Below are positions 8,190 through 16,319 of a stretch of 21,563 nucleotides of DNA, in pieces. This DNA is from Litorimonas sp049647245 (GTDB lineage: Bacteria; Pseudomonadota; Alphaproteobacteria; Caulobacterales; Maricaulaceae). The notes beneath the pieces are model-generated. The model was not told the DNA's origin, ran no database searches, and saw only the letters and a program-made list of their open reading frames with translations. Both the position numbers and the translations under genes were made by a program. The DNA is taken from contig JBARXH010000218.1 of NCBI GenBank assembly GCA_049647245.1, forward strand, positions 1 through 21,563, given 5' to 3'. Each line of letters opens with the position of its first letter. Positions within the stretch are counted from its first letter, which is position 1.

Positions 8190-9064
8190 AGTGTCCCTTC
8201 GAATGCCTGATACAGGGTTGTCAGGGCCTTGCCCGCGGGCTGGTCGGTCCGGTGGCGGATAAGCGTGAAGCCGAGTTGCCGCGCGGCATCGTCAAGGCGC
8301 TCGCAATGCGCCTGGAACCGGGCGCGGTAGTCGTCTTTCGCCCGTTCGGCCCGACCCAGAATGAAAGGCGAAAGCCAACCCCCCGGTGTCTGAAACTCCA
8401 CGCGTCCCTTGAACGGAAAGCTCTCTTCTGCCGGATCGATGAGATGGAGCAGGACGCCTGATGCCGGGCGTGCGGCGAGTGCGGCCAGCCGTCGCGTCCA
8501 TCCATCGGGTTCCGTCAGGAAGTCGCTGGCGATCAGGAGCTTGGCATGTGACGGCAGTTTGGCGTCCAGTCGCTCGGCAGCGCCTTTGGACAAAGCCAAC
8601 CGTTCTGCCAATCGTTCGTAGCCGACTCGCCCTGAGCGTGGACGGTCGCTTTCCCCGAATATCGCGCAGCGCTCCCCGCCGCGCATCAGCAAGGATGCCA
8701 GGGCGAGGCAGAGCACGCTGGCCCGATCCCGTTTCGTGGGCAGGGTCTTGCTGGATGACCAAGCCATGCCGGGGCTGCCATCACGCCAGATATAGACCGA
8801 ATTGGCGGCTTCCCATTCATTGTCGCGCACGAAAACCGAGTCGCCGCGGGCGGACCGACGCCAGTCGATCCGGTTGGCCGGGTCCGAGACGTCATAGGGC
8901 CGGTACTGCCAGAAGGTCTCGCCCTGTCCGGGTCTGCGCCGTCCATGGACTCCCGCAGCTACCATGGCGGCGACGCGGTCCGCTTCGGCCAGCAGCGCAG
9001 GATAGCCTGCGGCGAGCCGGTCGGACCGGAGGCGGAGAGTCTGCGCGGTGGTGTGGACCGGCAT
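8186..9064 (-). CDS. DUF58 domain protein (MoxR module)
   Basis: From the ATG at 9064 the product has 292 residues. The DUF58 signature is present: G-R-R-R-P-G-Q-G-E-T-F followed by Y-R-P-Y-D and R-I-D-W-R-R-S-A-R, with a later D-G-S-P-G-M resembling a weak von Willebrand metal site. DUF58 proteins are almost always encoded next to MoxR ATPases and are taken as their partners, possibly presenting a von Willebrand-like fold in the cytosol. No membrane segment is evident. The frame extends upstream to 9136, but that would overlap moxR by 68 bases; the ATG at 9064 lies four bases after the moxR stop and starts at a natural N-terminus. Its TGA overlaps the start of the DUF4159 gene. Confidence 0.9.
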   Translation of the reverse strand: MPVHTTAQTLRLRSDRLAAGYPALLAEADRVAAMVAAGVHGRRRPGQGETFWQYRPYDVSDPANRIDWRRSARGDSVFVRDNEWEAANSVYIWRDGSPGMAWSSSKTLPTKRDRASVLCLALASLLMRGGERCAIFGESDRPRSGRVGYERLAERLALSKGAAERLDAKLPSHAKLLIASDFLTEPDGWTRRLAALAARPASGVLLHLIDPAEESFPFKGRVEFQTPGGWLSPFILGRAERAKDDYRARFQAHCERLDDAARQLGFTLIRHRTDQPAGKALTTLYQAFEGTL

Positions 9065-9068
9065 TCGT

Positions 9069-10073
9069 TTAGCGTATGCGCTCCACGAGACGCTCGATCG
9101 TGCCGTCGACCGTCTTGCCTTCGGCGCGCGCGGCAAAGCTGAGCGCCATGCGGTGGCGCAGTACCGGTCCGGCGAGATCGATCACGTCGTCCACGGACGG
9201 AGCGACCCGGCCGTCGATCAGCGCCTTTGCGCGCGTGGCGAGCATCAGCGCCTGACCCGCCCGAGGGCCAGGACCCCAGGCGACGGTCTTGCGCACGGTA
9301 TCGTCTTCGGTCTGGTCCGGACGGGCATTGCGGACGAGCGAGAGGATGGCATCCAGAACGCTTTCCCCGACGGGAAGCTTGCGCACAAGAGTCTGCATTT
9401 CGGTAAGTTTCCGCGCGGTCAGGACCTTCTTCGCGTCGGGAAGCGCCGCGCCGGTCGTGGCGATCAGGATTTCGCGCTCGGTCGCCAGTTCCGGGAAGCC
9501 GACATCGATCTGGAACAGGAACCGGTCCAGTTGAGCTTCGGGCAGGGGGTAGGTGCCCTCCTGTTCGATCGGGTTCTGCGTGGCCAGAACGTGGAAGGGC
9601 TTGGGCAGAGCGTGGGGCTTGCCCGCGATCGTGACATTACGCTCCTGCATGGCCTGCAGGAGGGCCGACTGCGTCCGTGGGCTGGCCCGGTTGATCTCGT
9701 CGGCCATGAGAAGCTGGGTGAAGATCGGACCCTTGATGAAGCGGAAGGCACGGGAGCCGTTCTCGGCCTGTTCAAGGACCTCGGAGCCAAGGATGTCGGC
9801 CGGCATGAGGTCCGGCGTGAACTGGATGCGCGCATCCTTAAGCCCCAGCACAGTCCCCAGCGTTTCGACGAGCAATGTCTTTGCGAGGCCTGGCACACCG
9901 ACGAGCAGCGCATGTCCGCCCGACAGGATCGCCGTCATGGCAAGGTCGACGACGCGGTCCTGACCGTAGATCACCTCGCCGATTCCGGCGCGGGCGGCGG
10001 CGAGCGTCTCGACCGCGGCTCTGGCAGCGGTTTCGGTCTCTTTGTCGACAGTCTGGTCGATCGTCTGGCCCAT
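9069..10073 (-). CDS. MoxR-family AAA+ ATPase
   Basis: A MoxR-type AAA+ ATPase, thought to act as a chaperone that assembles or activates membrane or von Willebrand-containing complexes. The 334-residue product starts MGQTIDQTVDKETETAARAA. Walker A is G-V-P-G-L-A-K-T at 59-66, Walker B L-L-M-A-D-E at 121-126 followed by I-N-R-A-S-P, and the sensor-1 region reads A-T-Q-N-P-I-E-Q-E-G-T-Y-P-L-P-E-A-Q-L-D-R-F, the classic MoxR pattern. The frame remains open to 10238, but the ATG at 10073 fits the family length (about 330) and avoids overlap with the divergent gene. It is the first gene of the four-gene minus-strand module, so the module's promoter should lie in 10074-10140. Confidence 0.95.
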   Translation of the reverse strand: MGQTIDQTVDKETETAARAAVETLAAARAGIGEVIYGQDRVVDLAMTAILSGGHALLVGVPGLAKTLLVETLGTVLGLKDARIQFTPDLMPADILGSEVLEQAENGSRAFRFIKGPIFTQLLMADEINRASPRTQSALLQAMQERNVTIAGKPHALPKPFHVLATQNPIEQEGTYPLPEAQLDRFLFQIDVGFPELATEREILIATTGAALPDAKKVLTARKLTEMQTLVRKLPVGESVLDAILSLVRNARPDQTEDDTVRKTVAWGPGPRAGQALMLATRAKALIDGRVAPSVDDVIDLAGPVLRHRMALSFAARAEGKTVDGTIERLVERIR

Positions 10074-10140
10074 AAAGCGTGTCCGTGCGTAGTATGTCTG
10101 ATACACCGAGTAGCGACGCGCCTGCCCCCGGGAAAGAGCC
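10074..10140. promoter_or_regulatory. Divergent intergenic region between the MoxR module and the DUF1285 operon
   Basis: These 67 bases separate two divergent transcription units and must hold at least part of both promoters. A short inverted repeat GTAT-gtctg-ATAC lies in the middle. The plus-strand gene is preceded by GGGAAAGAG ending three bases before its ATG, a fair ribosome site; no strong one precedes moxR. I could not choose -35/-10 pairs with confidence. Confidence 0.4.
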
Positions 10141-10755
10141 ATGACCACTGAAAACACGTTAAATGGCGGTAACGCCGCACCCGACCATCCGGCCTCCGGC
10201 TTTTCGCTGCAGGATCTGCTCGATGCGCTGGCGGACACGACCGAAGGCGAACGTCCTGTCGAGCGCTGGAATCCGGACTATTGCGGGGAAATGGACCTCG
10301 TCATCAAGGCGGACGGATCATGGTGGCACGAAGGATCGCGCATCACCCGCAAGGGGCTCGTCGATCTGTTCGCCAGCGTTTTGCGCAAGGACGAAGACGG
10401 CCGGACCTATCTGGTCACGCCCGTCGAGAAGCTCGGCATCCAGGTGGAGCGCGCGCCTTTCCTTGCCGTCAGGGTGGATGCTCTGGGCTCCGCCGAATCG
10501 CAGCGGCTGTTCTTCAAGACCAATCTGGACGAAACGGTCGAAGCCGGGCCGGATCATCCGATCCGGGTGGAGACGGACGAGAAGACTCTGGAGCCCGATC
10601 CCTATGTGACCGTCCGCGGGCGGCTCGAAGCCGCCATCTCTCGGCCCGTCTTCTACGAGCTGGTCGAGTTGGCCGTCGAGCATGACGGCACGCTCGGGGT
10701 CTGGTCGGGCGGAGCTTTCTTCGCCTTAGGACCCAAGGGCGCGCACGTCGCTTGA
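10141..10755 (+). CDS. DUF1285 domain protein
   Basis: The 204-residue product matches DUF1285: a lead of about 40 residues, then P-V-E-R-W-N-P-D-Y-C-G-E-M-D-L, G-S-W-W-H-E-G-S-R-I-T-R, D-G-R-T-Y-L-V-T-P-V-E-K and T-N-L-D-E. The family is a conserved small soluble protein found mainly in proteobacteria; its biochemical function is unknown to me. No signal peptide or membrane helix is present. It is the first gene of a five-gene plus-strand unit and is divergent from moxR. Its TGA overlaps the TTG start of the next gene (TTGA, 10752-10755). In many alphaproteobacteria the same neighbour order (DUF1285, CoA pyrophosphatase, CCA-adding enzyme) occurs, which supports the call. Confidence 0.9.
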   Translation: MTTENTLNGGNAAPDHPASGFSLQDLLDALADTTEGERPVERWNPDYCGEMDLVIKADGSWWHEGSRITRKGLVDLFASVLRKDEDGRTYLVTPVEKLGIQVERAPFLAVRVDALGSAESQRLFFKTNLDETVEAGPDHPIRVETDEKTLEPDPYVTVRGRLEAAISRPVFYELVELAVEHDGTLGVWSGGAFFALGPKGAHVA

Positions 10756-11372
10756 CCGATCCTGTCGAAGACGCTTTGCGCCGGGCCTTTCTGCCAGTCG
10801 TCATCTCGGACGGGACGGACCGGATCACGCGCGACACGCAGCGCGTGGCGGCGGTTCTTCTGCCCTTCGTGAAGCGGGCTTCCGGCTGGCATCTGATCTA
10901 TACCCAGCGCCCCGAGACGATGCCCAACCATGCAGGTCAGATCAGTTTTCCCGGTGGGAAGGCAGAGACGGGTGAAACGGTTTTGGAAGCGGCCTTGCGC
11001 GAGACGGAGGAGGAGATCGGGCTCTCCGCGGACGAGTTGGACGTCATCGGACGTCTTCCTTCCTTCGATGCCACGGGGTTCTTCCGGGTGACACCTTTTG
11101 CCGCCATCGTCGATCCGCAGGCCGACCTGGAGATCGACGAGCACGAGGTCGCCGACGTGTTCGAGGTGCCCCTGTCATTTCTGATGGACCCGGACAATCA
11201 CGTCGCCAAAGCCGTCGATTTCGACGGCGAGACCCATACGGTTTACTACATGCCTTATACGGGCCCTGACGGGATTTACCGGAATATCTGGGGCATGACG
11301 GCGGGCATGACGCGCCGCGTCTGGAACAGGGCCTTCAACAGATCCTCGGACCGAACCGCGATTGCGGGTTGA
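10752..11372 (+). CDS. CoA pyrophosphatase (Nudix hydrolase, NudL type)
   Basis: A Nudix enzyme of the CoA-hydrolysing group, expected to cleave (oxidised) CoA into phosphopantetheine and 3',5'-ADP in the cytosol. The 206-residue product carries the group signature: L-I-Y-T-Q-R-P-E-T-M-P-N-H-A-G-Q-I-S-F-P-G-G at 48-69, followed by the Nudix box from Gly69 (Glu75, Arg83-Glu84, Glu87-Glu88, Gly90). The residue after R-E is Thr where an aliphatic residue is usual, a mild deviation. The start is TTG at 10752, overlapping the upstream TGA; no later start keeps the normal N-terminal helix and R-V-A-A-V-L-L-P strand with a sensible length. Coupled to DUF1285 and followed after 19 bases by cca. Confidence 0.92.
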   Translation: MTDPVEDALRRAFLPVVISDGTDRITRDTQRVAAVLLPFVKRASGWHLIYTQRPETMPNHAGQISFPGGKAETGETVLEAALRETEEEIGLSADELDVIGRLPSFDATGFFRVTPFAAIVDPQADLEIDEHEVADVFEVPLSFLMDPDNHVAKAVDFDGETHTVYYMPYTGPDGIYRNIWGMTAGMTRRVWNRAFNRSSDRTAIAG

Positions 11373-11391
11373 GGCGGACCGCAAGGGGATT

Positions 11392-12633
11392 ATGAGCGGC
11401 ACCATGAACGATCCGGTCCAGGACATGCCCTTTCTGCGCGATGTTGGCGCGGTGGCGATACTCGATGCGCTGCCTGCGGGTTCCACGCGGTTCGTGGGGG
11501 GATGCATACGCAATGCGCTGTGGGGAGAGCCAACGACGGACGTTGACTTCGCAACGACCCTGCCGCCGGAGGATGTGGCAGCGTATCTGAAGACCGCGAA
11601 GATCAAGACGGTGCCTACGGGGATCGCCCACGGTACGCTGACCGCCGTCGTGTCCGGCAAGCCCTACGAGGTCACGACACTGCGCCGCGATGTGGAGACC
11701 GACGGACGGCGGGCCGTTATCGCCTATACAAAAGAGTGGGCGGAGGATGCGCAGCGCCGGGACTTCACAGTCAACGCACTCTACGCCGACGGCGACGGCA
11801 CTCTGTTTGACCCGACTGGCCAGGGTCTCGCCGATATCGAAGCCCGGCGATTTCGTTTTGTCGGAGAAGCTAACGCGCGGGTGAGGGAGGACTACCTCCG
11901 TATCCTAAGGCTGTTCCGCTTCGTGGCCTGGTATGGCCGCGACTCCAAGATCACAAAGGACGCGCTGGCTGCCTGCCGGGAAAACCGCGCGGGACTGAAG
12001 AGCCTGTCTGCGGAGCGTGTCTGGGCGGAGCTGAAAAAACTCCTGACCGCTCGCGATCCGGTCCGGGCCGTCCGGATCATGTTGCAGCAGGAGCTGCTGG
12101 AGGCCCTGCTCCCAGAAGCGACGAATGTGGACGGTCTGGAGCGGGTGGTCGCCCTGGAAAGGCGGGAGGGCTTGAAGCCTGATCCGCTCCTGCGTCTCAT
12201 GGCCATGATGGCGCGGGAACCGCTATCCGTAGCGCTGCTCTCCAAGCGGTTGAAGCTGTCGAACAAGGAAGCGGGCCGTCTCAAGTCTTGGGCATCGGAT
12301 GCGGAAAGCCTGTCGTTCGACATGCCCGAGCGTGCGCGGATGCAGGCGGTCTACCGGTCCGGCAAACAACCCATATTGGACCGCGCACGACTGCGCGCAG
12401 CGGGCGCGACGGATCCGATTGAGTCCGCCAAGTGGATGGTGCTGGCCGATCTTGCGCTGGGCTGGACCCCGCCGGCCTTTCCCTTGCGCGGGGCCGATCT
12501 GGTGGCGGCTGGGGTTCCCAAGGGTCCGGAACTGGGCAAAGCGCTGTCCGCACTGGAGGCGCTCTGGATCAGATCCGGCTTTTCGACCGAGAAGCCACAG
12601 CTGCTCGCCGCATTGAAACTGCTGGGATACTGA
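11392..12633 (+). CDS. cca: CCA tRNA nucleotidyltransferase
   Basis: Adds or repairs the 3' CCA end of tRNAs from CTP and ATP. The 413-residue class II enzyme has G-G-C-I-R-N at 36-41, catalytic Asp50 and Asp52 (T-D-V-D-F-A-T), R-R-D-F-T-V-N-A-L at 122-130 and E-D-Y-L-R-I-L-R-L-F-R-F at 166-177. The residue after the first arginine is Asn instead of the common Asp, which I believe occurs in alphaproteobacterial relatives. No HD domain is apparent, so this resembles the form without the C-terminal phosphohydrolase. The start at 11392 is chosen because AAGGGG lies three bases upstream; the frame is open to a TTG at 11362 that would overlap the Nudix gene. The next gene begins one base after the stop. 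Confidence 0.95.
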   Translation: MSGTMNDPVQDMPFLRDVGAVAILDALPAGSTRFVGGCIRNALWGEPTTDVDFATTLPPEDVAAYLKTAKIKTVPTGIAHGTLTAVVSGKPYEVTTLRRDVETDGRRAVIAYTKEWAEDAQRRDFTVNALYADGDGTLFDPTGQGLADIEARRFRFVGEANARVREDYLRILRLFRFVAWYGRDSKITKDALAACRENRAGLKSLSAERVWAELKKLLTARDPVRAVRIMLQQELLEALLPEATNVDGLERVVALERREGLKPDPLLRLMAMMAREPLSVALLSKRLKLSNKEAGRLKSWASDAESLSFDMPERARMQAVYRSGKQPILDRARLRAAGATDPIESAKWMVLADLALGWTPPAFPLRGADLVAAGVPKGPELGKALSALEALWIRSGFSTEKPQLLAALKLLGY

Positions 12634-12634
12634 G

Positions 12635-13279
12635 ATGTCGCTGACGCTGTTCATCGGAAACTACAACTACAGCAGTTGGTCGCTGCGCCCCTGGCTCATC
12701 TTGCGGAAGATGGACGTTCCCTTTGCGACGGAGATGGTCGATCTCGACGTGCCGGGCTACAAGCAGCGACTTCTCGAGATCAGTCTGGCCGGAACGGTGC
12801 CGGTGCTCGACGTCAATGGCGAGCGCATCCCCGACAGCCTCGCTATCGCAGAGTTCTGCGCAAAGATGGTTCCGAACCTCTGGCCCAAGGACGCGGCAGA
12901 GAAAGCCGAAGCCCGCCGCGTCACGCAGAAGATGCACGAAGGATTTGAAGCCCTGCGCCGCGAGGCGCCCATGAACCTGAAACGGCGTACCGATGGCCGG
13001 ATGCCTAAGGACTGCCTGAAGGATGCTGAAGAGGTGGTGACGATGTGGGATGCACTGCTGTCGCAGCATGACGGACCGTACCTGTTCAACGAATGGTCGA
13101 TCGCGGATGCCTTCTACACGCCGGTCGCCACGCGGTTCGAAAGCTACGGCCTGCCGCGATCGCGTCGGTCCGACACTTATATATCGGAGCTGATGAGCGA
13201 CGAGCATTTCCAGGAATGGGAAGCGCTCGCCTTTGCCGAAACCCATGTTCTGCCTGAAACGGATGCCGTGAATGCCTGA
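12635..13279 (+). CDS. Glutathione S-transferase family protein
   Basis: The 214-residue product has the two-domain GST layout. The N-terminal thioredoxin-like half shows N-Y-N-Y-S-S-W-S-L-R-P-W at 9-20, where Ser13/Ser14 are candidates for activating glutathione, the cis-proline loop T-V-P-V-L (Pro56) and D-S-L-A-I at 67-71, the glutathione-binding turn (usually E/D-S). The helical C-terminal half includes F-N-E-W-S-I-A-D-A-F, the N-capping motif typical of these enzymes. The substrate cannot be told from sequence. The ATG lies one base after the cca stop with only a weak ribosome site, suggesting coupled translation. Its end overlaps the apt start by eight bases. A GST between tRNA-maturation and purine-salvage genes looks like simple operon packing. 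Confidence 0.92.
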   Translation: MSLTLFIGNYNYSSWSLRPWLILRKMDVPFATEMVDLDVPGYKQRLLEISLAGTVPVLDVNGERIPDSLAIAEFCAKMVPNLWPKDAAEKAEARRVTQKMHEGFEALRREAPMNLKRRTDGRMPKDCLKDAEEVVTMWDALLSQHDGPYLFNEWSIADAFYTPVATRFESYGLPRSRRSDTYISELMSDEHFQEWEALAFAETHVLPETDAVNA

Positions 13280-13802
13280 TCTGAAAGCCGCTATCCGGAC
13301 TGTGCCGGATTTCCCGAAGCCCGGCGTGCAGTACCGGGATATCACGACCCTGCTGGCGGACCCGGACGCCCTTAAAGACGCCGTGCGCCAGCTTGCCGAG
13401 CCCTATCGGACGGCCGGCATCGATGCGGTCGCAGGAATCGATGCGAGGGGGTTCATCTTCGGAACGGCCGTGGCCATCGAACTCGGCGTGGGATTCATTC
13501 CGGTCCGCAAGGCAGGCAAGCTGCCTTTCGACACGCTCGAAGCGGACTATGACCTGGAATACGGGACGGACACGCTGCAGATTCATGCCGATGCCGCCGG
13601 GGCTGGGGACACGGTCCTTCTGGTCGACGATCTGATCGCCACGGGCGGCACGGCGGCAGCGGCAATCTCGCTGTTGCGCCAGACCGGCTGCGACGTCGTC
13701 GGCGCCGCCTTCCTCGTCGATCTGCCGGATCTGCAGGGCGCAACGCGTATCCGAAGCCTCAATGTGCCTGTTACGGCTTTGGTGGAGTTCGAAGGCGACT
13801 GA
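13272..13802 (+). CDS. apt: Adenine phosphoribosyltransferase
   Basis: Forms AMP from adenine and PRPP in purine salvage. The 176-residue product starts MPDLKAAIRTVPDFPKPGVQ and continues with Y-R-D-I-T-T-L, the standard APT N-terminus. A-G-I-D-A-R-G-F-I-F-G lies at 54-64, V-R-K-A-G-K-L-P (substrate loop) at 78-85, and the PRPP-binding loop V-L-L-V-D-D-L-I-A-T-G-G-T at 115-127. Length is normal. The ATG lies inside the last codons of the GST gene (eight-base overlap, different frame). It is the last gene of the plus-strand unit, followed by a short hairpin and then the convergent ychF. prs, which supplies PRPP, is about 6 kb away on the other strand. Confidence 0.96.
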   Translation: MPDLKAAIRTVPDFPKPGVQYRDITTLLADPDALKDAVRQLAEPYRTAGIDAVAGIDARGFIFGTAVAIELGVGFIPVRKAGKLPFDTLEADYDLEYGTDTLQIHADAAGAGDTVLLVDDLIATGGTAAAAISLLRQTGCDVVGAAFLVDLPDLQGATRIRSLNVPVTALVEFEGD

Positions 13803-13804
13803 AG

Positions 13805-13819
13805 CCCGACCGGGTCGGG
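13805..13819. terminator. Short GC hairpin between apt and ychF
   Basis: The 15 bases CCCGACCGGGTCGGG form a perfect inverted repeat around a single centre base (five- to six-pair stem, loop of three to five bases). They lie in the 26-base gap between two convergent genes, so the hairpin could stop transcription from either side. There is no T-tract in either direction, so it may be only a weak or Rho-assisted terminator. Confidence 0.4.
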
Positions 13820-13828
13820 GAGGGCGGC

Positions 13829-14926
13829 CTAGACGTTGAACTTGAACAGCATGATTTCGCCGTCCTTGACGAGATAGTCCTTGCCTTCCTGGCGGACCTT
13901 CCCAGCTTCCTTGGAGCCCTGTTCACCCCCATTTTCGAGGTAGTCGTCGTAAGCGGTGGTTTCGGCACGGATGAAACCCTTCTCGAAATCGCCGTGGATC
14001 ACGCCCGCGCAACGCGGCGCGGTCCAGCCGTCGCGGAAGGTCCAGGCACGGGCTTCCTTGGGGCCGGCGGTGAAGTAGGTCTTCAGCCCGAGCAGGGCGT
14101 AGCCTGCGCGGATCAGACGGTTCAGACCCGGTTCCTCCAGCCCGATGGCATCGAGATATTCGGCATGCTCCTCGTCGTCGAGCACGGCCATTTCCGATTC
14201 GATCTGAGCGGAGATGATGACGGCCTGCGCGCCTTCGGCTTCGGCGTGGGCGACGACCTTGTCGGAATAGGCGTTGCCGGTCGCGGCGCTCTCTTCGTCC
14301 ACATTGGCGACATAGAGGACGGGTTTCGTCGTCAGCAGCTGCAACATCCGCCAAGCCTTCTTGTCATCCTCGTCGATTTTGACCGTGCGGGCGGGCTTGC
14401 CTTCTTCGAGAACGGCAATGGCCGTTTCGATGAGGCGCATGGTCTGCTCTGCGTCCTTGTCACGCTGCTTGAGTTTCTTCTCCAAGCCCGGCTTGCGCTT
14501 CTCAAGGCTCTCCAGATCGGCGAGCATCAACTCGGTCTCGATAGTCTCGTAGTCGGCCATCGGGTCGATGCGTCCTTCGACATGGGTGATGTCGTCGTCC
14601 TCGAAACAGCGAAGAACGTAAATGATGGCGTCGGTCTCGCGGATGTTGGCGAGGAACTGGTTGCCCATCCCTTCGCCCTTGGACGCGCCCTTCACGAGGC
14701 CAGCAATGTCCACGAAGTTCATCCGGGCGGGAATGGTCTGCGCGGACTGCGCGATCTCCGCGATCTTGAACAGGCGCGGTTCCGGCACCGCCACGTCGCC
14801 GACATTGGGTTCGATGGTGCAGAAGGGATAGTTGGCCGCCTGAGCGTTAGCCGTCTTGGTCAGCGCATTGAAAAGTGTGGATTTTCCGACGTTCGGAAGT
14901 CCGACGATGCCGCATTTGAAACCCAT
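13829..14926 (-). CDS. ychF: Ribosome-associated ATPase YchF (Obg family)
   Basis: YchF/OLA1 is an Obg-family P-loop protein that hydrolyses ATP rather than GTP and associates with ribosomes. The 365-residue product starts MGFKCGIVGLPNVGKSTLFN (P-loop at 9-16), has F-V-D-I-A-G-L-V-K-G-A-S-K-G-E-G-M-G-N-Q-F at about 71-91, a coiled-coil-like charged stretch at about 125-165, and N-V-D-E at 208-211 in place of N-K-x-D, the change that gives ATP preference. The C-terminal TGS-like domain ends in K-D-Y-L-V-K-D-G-E-I-M-L-F-K-F-N-V. The frame is open upstream, but the ATG at 14926 gives the family length (E. coli 363) and has GAGG eight bases before it, formed by the last codons of pth. It is the last gene of the minus-strand run. 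Confidence 0.97.
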   Translation of the reverse strand: MGFKCGIVGLPNVGKSTLFNALTKTANAQAANYPFCTIEPNVGDVAVPEPRLFKIAEIAQSAQTIPARMNFVDIAGLVKGASKGEGMGNQFLANIRETDAIIYVLRCFEDDDITHVEGRIDPMADYETIETELMLADLESLEKRKPGLEKKLKQRDKDAEQTMRLIETAIAVLEEGKPARTVKIDEDDKKAWRMLQLLTTKPVLYVANVDEESAATGNAYSDKVVAHAEAEGAQAVIISAQIESEMAVLDDEEHAEYLDAIGLEEPGLNRLIRAGYALLGLKTYFTAGPKEARAWTFRDGWTAPRCAGVIHGDFEKGFIRAETTAYDDYLENGGEQGSKEAGKVRQEGKDYLVKDGEIMLFKFNV

Positions 14927-14931
14927 CGGGT

Positions 14932-15507
14932 CTACCTCGCAATATATTCCGCCACGCGCGTCTGGAAGACATCCACGTCCCCGTCGGCGAGCAGGTCCGC
15001 ATAGCGCGCCACGCCGTTGCACATGTCGTCGCGCAGGTCGTACTCGTCCTTGGCGAAGCCGGAGAGGACATAGCCGCTGACCCGGTCCTTGTGGCCCGGA
15101 TGGCCGATGCCGAGGCGGATGCGCCGGAAGTCCGGGCCGCCGCACATCTGGTTGATCGATCGCAGGCCGTTGTGACCGGCCAGTCCGCCACCCATCTTCA
15201 CCCGGACCTTGCCGGGTGCGATATCGAGTTCGTCGTGAAAGACCGTGACGCGGTCCAACGGAACCTTGTAGAAAGCCATGGCCTTCTGGACCGCCACGCC
15301 GGACTTGTTCATGAAGGTGGTGGGCTTGAGCACCAGCACCTTCCGATCGCCGATCGTGCCCGACCGGACCAGGCCGTTGAACTTGGCCTGTTCGGTGCCG
15401 AACCCATGATCGTCCGCAACCGCGTCCACGACCATGAAACCGATATTGTGGCGGTCGAGCGCGTGTTTCGCGCCCGGGTTGCCGAGGCCGACCCAGATCT
15501 GGTCCAT
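14932..15507 (-). CDS. pth: Peptidyl-tRNA hydrolase
   Basis: Releases tRNA from prematurely dropped peptidyl-tRNA. The 191-residue product from the ATG at 15507 starts MDQIWVGLGNPGAKHALDRH; Asn10 and His20 are the conserved active-site residues, followed by F-M-N-K-S-G (Asn67), H-D-E-L-D with Asp92, and G-G-L-A-G-H-N-G-L-R-S with Asn113. E. coli Pth has 194 residues. The frame is also open to a TTG at 15543 (12 more residues), but GGAGG five bases before the ATG and the family N-terminus favour 15507. It lies 39 bases after rplY and five bases before ychF on the same strand, a classic rplY-pth-ychF order. Confidence 0.96.
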   Translation of the reverse strand: MDQIWVGLGNPGAKHALDRHNIGFMVVDAVADDHGFGTEQAKFNGLVRSGTIGDRKVLVLKPTTFMNKSGVAVQKAMAFYKVPLDRVTVFHDELDIAPGKVRVKMGGGLAGHNGLRSINQMCGGPDFRRIRLGIGHPGHKDRVSGYVLSGFAKDEYDLRDDMCNGVARYADLLADGDVDVFQTRVAEYIAR

Positions 15508-15546
15508 GTCGGCCTCCGGTTTACGGAACAGCCAGCCTAGCAAGGC

Positions 15547-16212
15547 TTAAGCGTCGTCGCCCTGACCCGCATCCTGCTCGGTGGCGGGAACGGCGTCGGC
15601 GGGAACATCGTCACCGTCGACCGCGCTATCGGCATCGTCTTCGGTCTTGGACGTGCGCGATGCCACGATGGTCGCGATGGTAAAATCGCGGTCCGTAATG
15701 GTCGGCTTGATGCCCTTGGGCAGTTCGATGTCGGAAATGTTGATGCCGTCGCCGATGTCGAGTTCGGAAACGTCGGCCTCGAAGCCTTCGGGAATGTCGC
15801 CGGCCGGGGCCGTGACTTCGATCGCGTAGCGAACGACGTTCAGCACACCGCCGCGCTTCATGCCCGGAGACTGCTCTTCGCCGACGAAGGTCACGGGGAC
15901 TTCCACGTCGATCTTGGTCTTGTTCGTCACGCGGAAGAAATCCACGTGCTGCGGGAAGTCCGTGACCGGGTGGAACTGGACGTCCTTGGTGAAGACCTTC
16001 TGCTTTTTGCCTTCGTGGGACAGCTCGATCATGGAGCCAAGGAAGTCGCCGCTGTTCAGCGCCTTCAGAACTTCGTTCATCTTCACGGACACGGGTACGG
16101 GGCCTTCATCGCCGCCGTAAACCACACCCGGAACCATACCATTGCGACGCGCTTCCCGCGCCGCGCCCGTTCCCGTGCCTTCGCGCACGGTCACATCAAG
16201 AACAACACCCAT
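15547..16212 (-). CDS. rplY: 50S ribosomal protein bL25 (CTC form)
   Basis: bL25 binds 5S rRNA. The 221-residue product starts MGVVLDVTVREGTGTGAARE and continues with A-R-R-N-G-M-V-P-G-V-V-Y-G-G, the 5S-binding domain; a second beta-rich CTC domain follows (about residues 95-185). The last 35 or so residues are a low-complexity Asp/Ala/Glu-rich tail. This is the long CTC form usual in alphaproteobacteria, compared with 94 residues in E. coli. The ATG at 16212 is preceded by AGGA about nine bases upstream; the frame extends to a TTG at 16230, which is less likely. An intrinsic terminator lies 30 bases upstream, so rplY-pth-ychF probably has its own promoter or depends on readthrough; I could not identify the promoter. 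Confidence 0.96.
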   Translation of the reverse strand: MGVVLDVTVREGTGTGAAREARRNGMVPGVVYGGDEGPVPVSVKMNEVLKALNSGDFLGSMIELSHEGKKQKVFTKDVQFHPVTDFPQHVDFFRVTNKTKIDVEVPVTFVGEEQSPGMKRGGVLNVVRYAIEVTAPAGDIPEGFEADVSELDIGDGINISDIELPKGIKPTITDRDFTIATIVASRTSKTEDDADSAVDGDDVPADAVPATEQDAGQGDDA

Positions 16213-16241
16213 CGGATCGATCCTACTCAATTGTTCGGTTT

Positions 16242-16270
16242 AAAAGGAAAGCCGCCCCACACGGGACGGC
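16242..16270 (-). terminator. Rho-independent terminator upstream of rplY
   Basis: Read on the minus strand, 16270-16251 forms a GC-rich hairpin (GCCGTCCC loop GTGT GGGGCGGC; seven pairs with one mismatch), followed immediately by TTTCCTTTT (16250-16242). This is a good intrinsic terminator for transcripts coming from the M23 gene at 16322, and it separates that gene from rplY. Confidence 0.7.
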
Positions 16271-16319
16271 TCGTTCGGGCGCGCCTTTAGTCGAGGTCAT
16301 CCATAATGGCAAGCGCATC

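Noticed and set aside
9065..9136. Longer DUF58 protein starting at 9136
   Set aside because: It would overlap moxR by 68 bases and adds only basic, unconserved-looking sequence.
10074..10238. N-terminal extension of MoxR
   Set aside because: It overlaps the divergent DUF1285 start and is not MoxR-like; the ATG at 10073 fits the family.
13994..15004. 336-codon open frame on the plus strand
   Set aside because: Antisense shadow of ychF.
15508..15543. TTG-initiated longer Pth
   Set aside because: The GGAGG before the ATG at 15507 and the family length support the shorter start.
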